A stretch of DNA of 64,000 nt from Lysobacterales bacterium (GCA_017302035.1 JAFLEA010000003.1:27312-91311); one strand, 5' to 3'; positions 26,357-34,752 are shown, counted from the first letter of the stretch. Numbers and translations: made by a program. Notes: generated from the letters alone by a model not told the origin.

Positions 26357-28603
26357 TCATTCTCCTCGTGGTGATGCCATGGGTGCGGGGGAAATTTCCG
26401 CGGTCGGCACGGCGCGGTGCGGCGACCCGGCCAGGCCGGCGCGCCGGAACACCGCATGGGTAGCGATCCGCGACTCGGGTACCCCGGCCTCGCGTGCGGC
26501 CTGCAGCGCGACCTGCGCCTGCTCGCGCTGCCCGAGCACGGCCAGCGCCGCCGCCTTGAACACGGCGACCTCGCCGGATTCAAGGCCCAGCGCCTCGGCC
26601 CGGCGCAGCGACTCCAGCGCACCGTCGCGTTCGCCCAGCTGCGCGCGATACCAGCCCAGCGCGGCCAGCGCGAGGGCGTCGTCCGGCTTGGCATCCACGT
26701 AGCGCTGGGCGAGCGCGAGCGCCTGCGCATACGGTGCGCGCGCCTGCGCGGCGGTGCGCGGGTCCGCCTCGAGCGCATCGCCCAGGTTGCCGAGGTAGAG
26801 GAAATTGCCGGGATTGAGTTCGATCGCGCGCCGGTACAAGTCCGCCGCGCCTGCATAGTCGCCCTTGCGGTAGAGCGCGGTGCCCAGGTTGCTCAGCGCG
26901 CTTTCATTGGGTTCGAGCGCGAGCGAGCGCCGCAGCGCGGCCTCGGCCTGGTCGTTGTCGCCGGCCAGCTGCAGCAACGCGCCATACATGCTCCAGTACT
27001 CGGACAGGTCGGGGCGCAGTTCCACCGCCGTGCGGTACGCATCGATCGCGTCCCGGTAGCGCCCGAGCCGGTACTGCTGGTAGCCCAGCTCGGCATGCAC
27101 CTCGGCGTTGCCGGGACTGGCCTGGAGCGCCTGGCGGAAATCCCGCATCGCCCGTTCGTCCTCGCCGCGCTCGACGTGCACCTGCGCCCGCCGGGCCAGA
27201 CCCTGCCAGCGCAACGCCGGATCGCCGGCGACCAGGTCGTAGTAGTGCAGCGCTTGCTCCGGATCGCCTTGCACCCGGTACAGATCGCCCAGCGCCAGGT
27301 TCACCTCGCCGAGGGTCTGGTCCATGTTGCGCGCGCGCAGGCAGGCCAGGCGCGCATCGTCGAACGCCTTGGCGTTGTGGTTGGATTCGAAGTCCCACAA
27401 CGCCATCCGGCACAGCCCCGCCTGTGCCCGCGCGAAACCGGCATCCGCTTCCAGTGCCTTGCGGAAGTACACCGTGGCCTGCCGGCGCGCCTCCTGGTCC
27501 CGTGAGCCCAGCAGCTGGCCGACCCCGAGCAGGTAGGCGTCGAAGGCCATCGCACTATGGGTCGGGGCCAGGCGCCTGCGCAGGCTCTCGCGCTCCTCGG
27601 GCAAGGTGTCGACCAGCGCCTTGGCCACCGACTCGGCGATGTCGGCCTGGGTGTCGAAGACGGCGTCCGCATCGACGTCGTAGTTGCGCGACCACAGGGT
27701 GTAGCCGCTGCGGGTGTCCGACAGCCGCGCGCTGACGCGCAGGCGCTCGCCGTCACGGCGCACGCTGGCATCCAGCAGCGTGGCCACGCCCAGCAACCGG
27801 CCCTGGGTGCGCACGTCCCGGGTCCGGTCGATCGCCTCCGATGGCCGCCACGCGGCGACCTTCAGCCCGGGGATGCCGGCCAGCGCATTGAGCATCTCCG
27901 CCGACAGGCCCTCGGCGAAATAGCGGTCCTCGCGGGTGTCGCTGAGCGTGGTGAAGGGCAGCACGGCGACGGAAGCGCCGCTGGCCGCCGGCGGCGGCTC
28001 CCGCCCCAGCCACGCCACCAGGGCCAGCACCGCCGCCGCGGCCAGCGCGATTACCCAGGGCCGATGCCAGAGAGGCGGCGCGGCCTGCAGCGGGGCCCGG
28101 GGGCCGGGATCGTGCTCCGGGGAGGCTGCGACCGACGCGTGTTCCGGCCCGCTGCCGCTGGCCGCCGGCGGGGCAGGCGCGGCGTCGGAACCGTCATCCC
28201 GCACGGGTATGGCCCGGGTCGATTCCGCCACCGCCGGTTCCGGCGCGGCCGCGAGCAGGGTTCCGATGAAGCGGTAGCCCAATGCGTGCTGGGTCTGGAT
28301 GTAGCGCGGCTGCTGCGGGTCGTCGTCCAGCGCGGCGCGCACCTGGGCGATGGCCCGGGTCAGCACGCCCGGGGTGACGTGGCGATGGCCCCAGACCTGG
28401 TCGAGCAGCTCGTCACGGCCCAGCAACTCGCCCGGACGGCCCAGCAACGCCAGCAGCACGGCGAAGGCCTTCGGCTCCAGAGGCTGGGGCCGGCCGGCAC
28501 GCACCACGACATGGGCCGCGGCATCCACCTCGATGCCATCGAAGCGGTAGCGCCCGGACGCGCCCTGGCCGTCGGCGTGGGAGCCGTTCCCCGGCTTCAT
28601 CAT
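26357..28603 (-). CDS. CadC-like winged-helix regulator with periplasmic TPR domain
   Basis: 748 residues. Residues 18-115 are an OmpR-type winged helix (YRFDGIEVDAAAHVVVRAGR, LEPKAFAVLLALLGRPGELL, RDELLDQVWGHRHVTPGVLT, RAIAQVRAALDD). A low-complexity linker follows, then one membrane helix (about 183-199), placing the rest in the periplasm. After it comes a TolB/FlgO-like segment (SVAVLPFTTLSDTREDRYFAEGL pattern, 211-330). About ten TPR units (340-730) follow, for example YRRAIELNPGNFLYLGNLGDA. This design is widespread in xanthomonads as one-component membrane-bound regulators (CadC/ToxR style). The signal and targets are unknown. It ends one base before the small gene and diverges from the DUF1232 gene. 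Confidence 0.87.
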   Translation of the reverse strand: MMKPGNGSHADGQGASGRYRFDGIEVDAAAHVVVRAGRPQPLEPKAFAVLLALLGRPGELLGRDELLDQVWGHRHVTPGVLTRAIAQVRAALDDDPQQPRYIQTQHALGYRFIGTLLAAAPEPAVAESTRAIPVRDDGSDAAPAPPAASGSGPEHASVAASPEHDPGPRAPLQAAPPLWHRPWVIALAAAAVLALVAWLGREPPPAASGASVAVLPFTTLSDTREDRYFAEGLSAEMLNALAGIPGLKVAAWRPSEAIDRTRDVRTQGRLLGVATLLDASVRRDGERLRVSARLSDTRSGYTLWSRNYDVDADAVFDTQADIAESVAKALVDTLPEERESLRRRLAPTHSAMAFDAYLLGVGQLLGSRDQEARRQATVYFRKALEADAGFARAQAGLCRMALWDFESNHNAKAFDDARLACLRARNMDQTLGEVNLALGDLYRVQGDPEQALHYYDLVAGDPALRWQGLARRAQVHVERGEDERAMRDFRQALQASPGNAEVHAELGYQQYRLGRYRDAIDAYRTAVELRPDLSEYWSMYGALLQLAGDNDQAEAALRRSLALEPNESALSNLGTALYRKGDYAGAADLYRRAIELNPGNFLYLGNLGDALEADPRTAAQARAPYAQALALAQRYVDAKPDDALALAALGWYRAQLGERDGALESLRRAEALGLESGEVAVFKAAALAVLGQREQAQVALQAAREAGVPESRIATHAVFRRAGLAGSPHRAVPTAEISPAPMASPRGE

Positions 28604-28743
28604 CGATTCCTCATGTTTCCCTCAGAGACTCGGTAAACACGCATGGAACGATCGCAACTACCTCATGACCCGGATTGACGCATTCGGGATGCTGGCCCGG
28701 CGCCGGCAATGCCGCGCTCATTCCAATCCTCTGGAGACACGCC

Positions 28744-29403
28744 ATGAACGCCGTGATGACAACCCGCTGCCCGACCCAGTCCCTGCCTGCCGCCCTGGTC
28801 GATCCCGCTTCCCGGAACCTGCCGCACCGCCGCCAGGCCATCGGCGACTACCGCCCGTCCGAGCCGGACCTGGAGCGCTTCAACCAGCTGCTGGCCCGCC
28901 TGGGCCGCGAACTCCCGCCGCTGGACCTGGACCAGCTGGCGACCGCGGCACGCCAGCTGCCGCCCCCTGTTGGCGGGGAGAATACTCCCCGATGCATCGC
29001 CGAACGAGTTGCGCGGCTGGAAACGGTCGCGGCCATGGTCGCCGATCCGGACTGGGCCGCGGCCAACCAGGCGATGGATTGCGCGCGCCTGGTGCTCGAC
29101 TACACCCGCGAGCGCCGCCGCCTGATCCCCGAAGCCCTGCCCTGGTTCGGCCATCTGGACGATGCCATCGTCGTGGAAGTGGCCTGGCCGATCCTGGGTC
29201 GCGAAGCCGCCTGCTACCGCGACTTCCTGCGCCTGCGCGCGCTGGAGTCGTACCTGCGCGGTTGCGCCCCGGAAGCCCTGCACTTCGATCGCCGGTACTG
29301 GGAAGCGGCCCGGCATGCCGAAGCGGCGCTGGCCGCCCACCGCCGCCGGGTGCGCGAGTCCAGCTACGTGCCGGTGGAGTCGCCCATGTTCCGCATCCAC
29401 TGA
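28744..29403 (+). CDS. DUF1232-like protein
   Basis: 219 residues. The ATG at 28744 has GGAG eight bases upstream. No signal peptide. The central segment WFGHLDDAIVVEVAWPIL resembles the GYLDD-hinge of DUF1232 (YkvA-like), although the rest of that domain is weak. The N-terminal half is helical and charged; the C-terminus has a run of helices (RDFLRLRALESYL, YWEAARHAEAALAAHRRRVR). Function unknown. It is followed by a long hairpin. Confidence 0.55.
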   Translation: MNAVMTTRCPTQSLPAALVDPASRNLPHRRQAIGDYRPSEPDLERFNQLLARLGRELPPLDLDQLATAARQLPPPVGGENTPRCIAERVARLETVAAMVADPDWAAANQAMDCARLVLDYTRERRRLIPEALPWFGHLDDAIVVEVAWPILGREAACYRDFLRLRALESYLRGCAPEALHFDRRYWEAARHAEAALAAHRRRVRESSYVPVESPMFRIH

Positions 29404-29408
29404 CGCGC

Positions 29409-29443
29409 CGCGGCCGCATGCCATGCCAGGGCATGCGGCCGCG
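29409..29443 (+). terminator. 14-bp perfect stem-loop after the DUF1232-like gene
   Basis: CGCGGCCGCATGCC (29409-29422) and GGCATGCGGCCGCG (29430-29443) are perfect complements around a 7-base loop, starting six bases after the stop codon. No T-run follows. It probably acts as a terminator or mRNA-end stabiliser. Confidence 0.55.
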
Positions 29444-29460
29444 ACCCCGGTTCCAGCCGC

Positions 29461-29487
29461 CGATGCCGCCCCCCGTGGGCGGCATCG
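29461..29487. repeat. 11-bp inverted repeat before the methyltransferase gene
   Basis: CGATGCCGCCC and GGGCGGCATCG flank a five-base loop. It is the second hairpin in the 136-nt spacer and lies just upstream of a -10-like TACGAT (29507-29512), so it could also influence the start of the next transcript. Confidence 0.5.
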
Positions 29488-29539
29488 CCTGTTCCCGGCC
29501 TCGGTTACGATGCCCGGCCCCCGTTTGCCCCCACCGACC

Positions 29540-30382
29540 GTGCGCCACTACCCCGGACCGCTGCTCACCTGCGCCACCGCCGCCGCGCTGCTGGACGCGC
29601 GCCAGCGCGGCCAGATCCGCTGGACCGGCTCGCTCGACCTGGGCCGCAGCCAGGACGAAGCGACGCTGGACCCGGCGCACTGGCAATGGCGGGGTGCGGC
29701 ATACCCGTACCCGGAGCGGCTCAGGGAACGCACCCTCTACTGGTTCGACGGCGCCGGCTGGGAGCCGGCGGCGCGCTATGCCGGCGCGCTGATCAAGCTG
29801 GTGCCCACCGAATGGGACGTGCCGACGTTCGAGATCGACGGCATCAAGATGCTGCCGACCTCGAAGGCATCGCCGCTGGACGACGCCCGCCGCAAGGTCG
29901 CGCTGGTCGAGCCGCACGGCAAGGCGGTCCTCGACACCTGCGGCGGGCTGGGCTATTTCGCCGCCTGCTGCCTGGCCGCAGGCGCGACGCGGATCGATTC
30001 CTTCGAGAAGAACGACAGCGTGCTGTGGCTGCGCACGCTCAATCCCTGGTCGCCGGACCCCGGAGCGGAGGCGAATGGCGGCCGCCTGCGCCTGGTGCAC
30101 GCGGACGTGGCGCAGGCGATCGACGCGCTACCCGATGCCTCGTTCGACGTGGTCCTGCACGACCCGCCACGCTTCGGCATCGCCGGCGAACTGTATTCGC
30201 AGGCGTTCTACCACCAACTCGCCCGCGTCCTGCGCCGCGGCGGCCGCCTGTTCCATTACACCGGCATGCCGAACCGCCTGAGCAGCGGCCGCGACCTGCC
30301 ACGCGAGGTGTGCAGGCGCCTGGAACAGGCCGGCTTCGGCGCGCAGCCCGCATTGGACGGCGTGCTGGCGCGGCGGCGCTGA
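29540..30382 (+). CDS. Class I SAM-dependent methyltransferase
   Basis: 280 residues from a GTG at 29540. An ATG at 29510 is in frame, but it lies inside a likely -10 box (TACGAT) and would add only a proline-rich tail. SAM-binding motif I is VLDTCGGLGYFAACCLAAGA. The acidic motif II follows (IDSFEKND), a middle motif is RLRLVHADVAQAID, and motif IV is VLHDPPRFG. The DPPR motif resembles that of RNA-modifying and small-molecule methyltransferases. The N-terminal 110 residues are not a recognised domain. The substrate is unknown; cytoplasmic. Confidence 0.75.
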   Translation: MRHYPGPLLTCATAAALLDARQRGQIRWTGSLDLGRSQDEATLDPAHWQWRGAAYPYPERLRERTLYWFDGAGWEPAARYAGALIKLVPTEWDVPTFEIDGIKMLPTSKASPLDDARRKVALVEPHGKAVLDTCGGLGYFAACCLAAGATRIDSFEKNDSVLWLRTLNPWSPDPGAEANGGRLRLVHADVAQAIDALPDASFDVVLHDPPRFGIAGELYSQAFYHQLARVLRRGGRLFHYTGMPNRLSSGRDLPREVCRRLEQAGFGAQPALDGVLARRR

Positions 30383-30422
30383 TCGCGGCACCCCGCCGCC
30401 GGCAGGATCGGAGCGTGCGCGA

Positions 30423-30872
30423 TCAGTCCGCCGCGTGGCGGTAGACCAGCACCGGCACTTCCGAATGGGTGAGCACCTTGGCGGTCACGCTGCCCAGCAC
30501 CAGTGCCTTGACGCCGCGGCGGCCGTGCGAGGCCATCGCGATCAGGTCGCACCCCTTGGCCTTGGCGGTGGCGATGATCGCCTCGTGCGGATCCTCGCTG
30601 CCGACCGTTTCGGTCGCATGGGCGACGCCGGCGGCCGAAGCCTTCGCCGCGGCCGCGGCCAACCGCTGGTCGGCCGCCCTCCTGGCATGTTCCTCGTAGC
30701 TGCTGCGCGACTCGGCGACCTGTTCGGGCACGTAGGCGATGACGTGAAACGGCTCGATCGCGGTGAACAGGGTCACCCTGGCGCCGAGCGCCTTGGCCAG
30801 CGCAAGCGCCTGGTCGACCGCGTAGTCGGAAAGCGGCGAGCCATCGGTGGGAACCAGAAGATGCTTGTACAT
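30423..30872 (-). CDS. Universal stress protein (UspA family)
   Basis: 149 residues with GAAGGAGAG before the ATG at 30872. MYKHLLVPTDGSPLSDYAVD at the start and IAMASHGRRGVKALVLGSVT with AKVLTHSEVPVLVYR at the end form the Rossmann-like Usp fold. The SHGRRG…LGSVT pattern is that of ATP-binding members. Likely induced in stress or stationary phase. It stands alone between a convergent methyltransferase gene and the padR operon. Confidence 0.92.
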   Translation of the reverse strand: MYKHLLVPTDGSPLSDYAVDQALALAKALGARVTLFTAIEPFHVIAYVPEQVAESRSSYEEHARRAADQRLAAAAAKASAAGVAHATETVGSEDPHEAIIATAKAKGCDLIAMASHGRRGVKALVLGSVTAKVLTHSEVPVLVYRHAAD

Positions 30873-31002
30873 GACGTACTCTCCTTCGGGGATCCATTGC
30901 AGTCTCCCTCCCGGCCACGATGCACACATTGATCCAGATCAAACACCGATCGGGCCACGGCTGAATACGTGGTCGCAGCCTTGAGGGCTGCATGCGCCCG
31001 GA

Positions 31003-31935
31003 TCAGGCTGCAGCGCTGCGCGGCGGCGAAGGCTGCGGCCGGATCAGCGACCATTCCTGCCAAGCGTAGTACAGGCCGAACAGGATCATCATCCCGCCCA
31101 CCGCCAGGAACACCGGTGCGGCCACCGCGTTGGCATGGGCCAGGGCGAACACCTCGAACGCTGCGCCGCCGCCGAACGGCGTCATCGGCGAGGCGTGGGC
31201 GACGAACATCGTGCCCAAGGCCAGGCTCACCGCCGCGCCGGCACGGCGCGTCCATCGCGGCCGGCGGCCGGCCACCAGCGCGACGCCTTCCAGCAAGGCC
31301 AATGCCACCAGCAAGCCCTGAGTGACACCCCGCTGCCAACTGCCCGCGAATGCATTGGTGAGCGCCAGGCCGTCCACGCGCACCGCGTCGGGCAGCAGCC
31401 AACGCGCGAACTCCATCGGCGCGGCGTACATGGCCACGGGAAACACCAGCAGGCATGCCAGCGAGAGCGCCGACAGCCAGCGCGGCGTCCATTCCGGGCC
31501 GCGGCTCGGCGTCCAATGCAGGGCGTGGGGCCGGCGCCGGCGCATCCAGTCGATGGCCGCGAAGCACAGCAGCAGCAGTCCCAGCCACTGCAGGAACAAC
31601 CCGCCCACGTCGGTATCGGGATGGCCGAGCACCGTGTGCGTCACCAGCACCACGGCACCGCCCAGCGCCCAGATCAGGAAATGGTGGGTGTCGGCGGCGG
31701 CCACCAGCGCCGGCCGTGCATGGTAGAGCTGGGCCATCGCGGCCGGACGCCCGAAGTCCTTGAGCAGCGCCAGCGCCATCGCCTTGTCCGGTGCGCGACC
31801 GGCCGCCTCGGCGCGGGCGGCCAGGTCTTCCTGCAGCAAGGCGTGCAATTCGAACGCCACGTCGGCGCGACGCCCGCGCGGCAGGCACGCGACCACGTCG
31901 CGCACCCAGGATTCGATGATCTCGTCGACGTTCAT
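31003..31935 (-). CDS. HAAS-type membrane protein, partner of PadR regulator
   Basis: 310 residues. A soluble helical N-terminus (IIESWVRDVVACLPRGRRAD, VAFELHALLQEDLAARAEAA, LLKDFGRPAAMAQLYHAR) is the kind of HAAS/DUF1700 segment found next to PadR regulators. About seven membrane helices follow. The ATG shares one base with the padR stop (TGATG), so the two are translationally coupled. HAAS-domain membrane proteins are thought to relay signals to, or be controlled by, the PadR partner. The exact function is unknown. Confidence 0.75.
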   Translation of the reverse strand: MNVDEIIESWVRDVVACLPRGRRADVAFELHALLQEDLAARAEAAGRAPDKAMALALLKDFGRPAAMAQLYHARPALVAAADTHHFLIWALGGAVVLVTHTVLGHPDTDVGGLFLQWLGLLLLCFAAIDWMRRRRPHALHWTPSRGPEWTPRWLSALSLACLLVFPVAMYAAPMEFARWLLPDAVRVDGLALTNAFAGSWQRGVTQGLLVALALLEGVALVAGRRPRWTRRAGAAVSLALGTMFVAHASPMTPFGGGAAFEVFALAHANAVAAPVFLAVGGMMILFGLYYAWQEWSLIRPQPSPPRSAAA

Positions 31936-32270
31936 CACTGCACCTCCACTTGCAGGAAACCACCCATCACCCGAACCTGTTCGCGCCAGGCCGCGGCCAG
32001 CGCGGCGTAAGCGCGGACGCCTTCGCCGCTCAACCGGTAGTAGCGCCGCGGCGGCGCGAAGTCCGTGTTCCACTCGCTGGCCAGCAGGCCCTGCGCCTCC
32101 AGCCGCCGCAGCAGCGGATACAGGGTTCCCTCCTCGACCGGCATCCCGCCTTCGGCCAGCGCCTGGCGCAGCGAGTAGCCGTATTGGGGAACCTGAAGCC
32201 TCGAGAGCACCGCCAGCACCAGTACCCCGCGGCGGAGTTCGGTCAGGCCCGTGTTGTCGCGCTCTACCAT
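31935..32270 (-). CDS. PadR family transcriptional regulator
   Basis: 111 residues. It has a winged-helix domain of PadR type (LRRGVLVLAVLSRLQVPQYG, YSLRQALAEGGMPVEEGTLY, PLLRRLEAQGLLASEW, RRYYRLSGEG) and a short C-terminal dimerisation helix. PadR proteins repress their own operon and are released by small molecules. Two 21-bp palindromes over the promoter directly upstream fit autoregulation. AAGGTG lies five bases before the ATG, and the predicted leader is only about 18 nt. Confidence 0.93.
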   Translation of the reverse strand: MVERDNTGLTELRRGVLVLAVLSRLQVPQYGYSLRQALAEGGMPVEEGTLYPLLRRLEAQGLLASEWNTDFAPPRRYYRLSGEGVRAYAALAAAWREQVRVMGGFLQVEVQ

Positions 32271-32280
32271 GCGGCACCTT

Positions 32281-32301
32281 GTACTGTTTCACGCACAGTA
32301 C
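32281..32301. promoter_or_regulatory. PadR operator 1 (over -10)
   Basis: A perfect palindrome: GTACTGT, seven bases, ACAGTAC. It contains the -10 hexamer TACTGT (read on the minus strand, 32300-32295). It lies 11 nt before the padR ATG and shares the core TACTGT-N7-ACAGTA with a second site 31 bp away (about three helical turns), so two dimers would bind on one face of the DNA. Confidence 0.75.
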
Positions 32302-32323
32302 AAGGGTCTTTCTACTGTGTCAA
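32295..32323 (-). promoter_or_regulatory. padR operon promoter
   Basis: On the minus strand, consensus TTGACA (32323-32318) is followed by exactly 17 bases and TACTGT (32300-32295). Transcription would start near 32288, about 18 nt before the padR ATG. Confidence 0.75.
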
Positions 32324-32332
32324 GCACAGTAG
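32312..32332. promoter_or_regulatory. PadR operator 2 (over -35)
   Basis: A perfect palindrome: CTACTGT, seven bases, ACAGTAG. It has the same core as operator 1. It covers the -35 hexamer, so a bound repressor would block RNA polymerase. Confidence 0.75.
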
Positions 32333-32344
32333 CGGAGCGGTCGG

Positions 32345-33238
32345 TTATTTCGAGGCGTCGCCCGCCACTACCGGATAGCCCAGGCTCACCCAGCCCCGGA
32401 TGCCTTCATAGAGGACGGCGGTATGGCCGAAGCCGCCTTCCTCGCGCAGCCACTTGACCACCGAGTCCGCCGCCGCGCGCGGGCATTCGCAGTAGGCAAC
32501 GATCCAGGTGCTGTCGCGCGGCAGGCTGGCCACCGCCTGCTCGCGGTTGGCGTAGTACGGGACCGGCACCGCACCCTCGATGTGCGCCATCTGCCACATC
32601 GAGGTCACCCGCGTGTCCAGCAGGACCATGCGCCGCCGCGCACGCAACTCGCGATCCAGCACCGCCGCGCTCAGGTAGCGTCCGTCCTTCAGCTCGCCGA
32701 ACCGCGGCGCCTCCCCTTCCGGATTGATGACGTACCGGTCCAGCGGCGGCGGCCTGCGCAGCGTGCGGCCTTCGGCGCTCCAGCCGGTGCTGCGGCTGCG
32801 CCGGAACGCGGTCAGGTTGTCGATTTCGGTGGCGGACAGGATCCCGGCGAAGGCCGGCATCGGCGTGCCCTGGCGTGCCTCGACGATGGCATGGCGCAGG
32901 AAATGGTCCGGGGTCAGCGCCAGCATCGCCGCGTTGCCCAGCGCCGTGCCGGTGCCCCCCTCACCCTGGTCGCCATGGCAGCTGGCGCAATGCGCGCGAT
33001 AGACCCGCGCGCCGTCCGCGGCATCGGCCGCCAGGCGGTCGTGGCCTTTCTCCGGGTCGATCGCCAACGGCTCCACGCCAGCGGTTTCGCGCAACCAGTG
33101 GACCAGGTCGCGGATGTCCTGCCGCGCCAGCGGACCGCCGACCTCGTCGAGATAGCCGCCGATTGGCGTGCCCTGGCGCCCGTAGGCGATGGCCTCGCCC
33201 AGGATCCTCGGGAACCGGAAAGGCGGACAGGCAGGCAA
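32345..33238 (-). CDS. Cytochrome c-rhodanese protein, N-terminally damaged
   Basis: 297 residues from an ATG at 33238 that has no signal peptide, although the protein needs export for haem attachment. Residues 10-50 look like the second half of a c-type cytochrome domain (ILGEAIAYGRQGTPIGGYLD) without its CxxCH. A complete cytochrome domain follows with C84-A-S-C87-H88 and a later RQGTPMPAF Met ligand. A C-terminal rhodanese domain (VLLDTRVTSMWQMAHIEGAV, active-site region AYCECPR) completes it. A good ribosome site, ATG (33275) and signal peptide (MLQRRLSTIVWLLACLSAF) lie just upstream, but in another frame. The gene has therefore probably lost an internal segment and been frameshifted. It may be a pseudogene. 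Confidence 0.6.
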   Translation of the reverse strand: MPACPPFRFPRILGEAIAYGRQGTPIGGYLDEVGGPLARQDIRDLVHWLRETAGVEPLAIDPEKGHDRLAADAADGARVYRAHCASCHGDQGEGGTGTALGNAAMLALTPDHFLRHAIVEARQGTPMPAFAGILSATEIDNLTAFRRSRSTGWSAEGRTLRRPPPLDRYVINPEGEAPRFGELKDGRYLSAAVLDRELRARRRMVLLDTRVTSMWQMAHIEGAVPVPYYANREQAVASLPRDSTWIVAYCECPRAAADSVVKWLREEGGFGHTAVLYEGIRGWVSLGYPVVAGDASK

Positions 33239-33393
33239 GCAGCCACACGATCGTGCTCAGGCGACGCTGCAGCATCTGGGGTTCCCCTTGGCGATGGCCG
33301 TTCGGCACCTTATCCCCGCACCACGCACGCCGTGACACGGCCGACGGCGCGGTGGAGCGCGCGGATTCGCCGCGCAACAGCCGGCCGGCCGGC

Positions 33394-33831
33394 TCAGGTC
33401 GCCGGCACGGCCACGATCTCCACGCCCTCGGCGAGGATCCGGTATTCGACCGGGGAGACGTCCAGGCCCTTGGCGTCCTCGCGCAGGTGCTCGACCTGCT
33501 CCGGCGTGAGCTCCTTGCGCGAGAGCACGCCGATCACTTCCGCATGGCCGCTGCTGTCCTTGGGAATCAGGAACGCATGGTCCTTGAACATCACCCGCAC
33601 CGCCTGGCCGTTGTCCTCCAGCATCATCCAGCAGCCTTCGGCCTGGCAGACCTGGGCGATGCGGCCACTGTAGCGCTGCGGCCTGCCCGCATGCTGGTCG
33701 AACGCAGCCACTGCCGCGGACACCGGTACCGCTGCGGTGGCGGGCAGCGGCGCACCGTAGCGGGCCGGCTCGCCGGCATGGGCGAGGCCGGTCAGGGCCA
33801 GCAGGAATGCGGGGAGGAGAATGCGGCGCAT
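33394..33831 (-). CDS. DUF4920 domain-containing periplasmic protein
   Basis: 145 residues with a signal peptide (MRRILLPAFLLALTGLAHA). The body (SGRIAQVCQAEGCWMMLEDN, VRVMFKDHAFLIPKDSSGHA, EVIGVLSRKELTPEQVEHLR) matches DUF4920, with two conserved cysteines in QVCQAEGCW. The fold is related to OB-like domains that may bind metal or act in redox work; the function is not proven. It lies 118 nt upstream of the damaged cytochrome gene on the same strand. Confidence 0.82.
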   Translation of the reverse strand: MRRILLPAFLLALTGLAHAGEPARYGAPLPATAAVPVSAAVAAFDQHAGRPQRYSGRIAQVCQAEGCWMMLEDNGQAVRVMFKDHAFLIPKDSSGHAEVIGVLSRKELTPEQVEHLREDAKGLDVSPVEYRILAEGVEIVAVPAT

Positions 33832-34030
33832 GGGAAGGCTCCAGGACGGATCATGTCCGCCAAGGATACGCCGGGCGATGTGCCGGCTGGGCCAACGACC
33901 ATCGGCTCCCTGCTACCCTTCCCGCGCCGGCAAGCGGACCGCCCCTTCTCCGGGCGAGGACAGCGGGAAGCGCCACCCCCTACACTGGACACCGGACCAT
34001 CCGGCACGTCCAGCATCCAGCGGACCGATC

Positions 34031-34702
34031 ATGATCATCACCCTCCCCGACCTGATCACGCTCGACGAACTCGCGCTGATCAGGCAGAAGATTTCCACGG
34101 TCCAGTTCGCCGATGGCAGGGCCACGGCCGGCGAGTTGCTGCACAAGGCGAAGAACAACCAGCAGATTCCCGCGAATCATCCGGTGCTGAAGGAAATCAC
34201 CAATGTGGTGATGCAGGCGCTGGGACGCAACGATGCATTCATGAGCGTGGCCCAGCCCCGGCGCCTGGCCGCGATGCTGGTCAGCCGCTACCAGCCGGGC
34301 ATGGCCTACGGGTCGCACGTGGACGCGCCGATCATGGGCGAACCCAACCACGTCCGCAGCGATGTGTCCTTCACCCTCTTCCTGAACGAACCCGACGCCT
34401 ATCAAGGCGGCGAACTCTCGTTCGAAACCGGAAGCGGCGAGACCTCCTTCAAGCTGCCAGCCCGCTCGGCGATCTGCTATCCCACCGGGCAGTTGCACCG
34501 CGTGCGGCCGGTGGAACAGGGAGAGCGGCTCGCCGTGGTGGGTTGGGTCCAGAGCCTGGTGCGAGAGCCCGCCATCCGCGAACTGCTGCACGACCTGTCC
34601 GAGGCGCGCGAACTCCTGGCCGGCCTGGAAGGCACCTCCAGGGCCGTCGAGCTGATCACCAAGTCCTACTCCAATCTGCTGCGCCGGAACGCCGAGCCGT
34701 AG
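34031..34702 (+). CDS. Fe(II)/2-oxoglutarate dioxygenase, PiuC/PKHD-type hydroxylase
   Basis: 223 residues, normal length for PiuC/YbiX. The iron ligands are H96 and D98 (YGSHVDAPIM) and H156 (GQLHRVRPV). R166 binds 2-oxoglutarate. LVSRYQPGMAYG, RSDVSFTLFLNEPDAYQGGE and LSFETGSGE are family blocks. PiuC genes often sit next to TonB-dependent siderophore receptors and act in iron uptake, but no such receptor is adjacent here. The ATG at 34031 was chosen by homology; no strong ribosome site is visible. Confidence 0.9.
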   Translation: MIITLPDLITLDELALIRQKISTVQFADGRATAGELLHKAKNNQQIPANHPVLKEITNVVMQALGRNDAFMSVAQPRRLAAMLVSRYQPGMAYGSHVDAPIMGEPNHVRSDVSFTLFLNEPDAYQGGELSFETGSGETSFKLPARSAICYPTGQLHRVRPVEQGERLAVVGWVQSLVREPAIRELLHDLSEARELLAGLEGTSRAVELITKSYSNLLRRNAEP

Positions 34703-34722
34703 CCAGGCGTGGATAAGAACGC

Positions 34723-34738
34723 CGGCGGCTCGCCGCCG
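34723..34738. terminator. Small GC hairpin between convergent genes
   Basis: CGGCGGC and GCCGCCG separated by TC, between the convergent dioxygenase (ends 34702) and alpha/beta hydrolase (ends 34753). The stem is short, and there is no T-run. Confidence 0.35.
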
Positions 34739-34752
34739 ACCGGCACTCGGCG

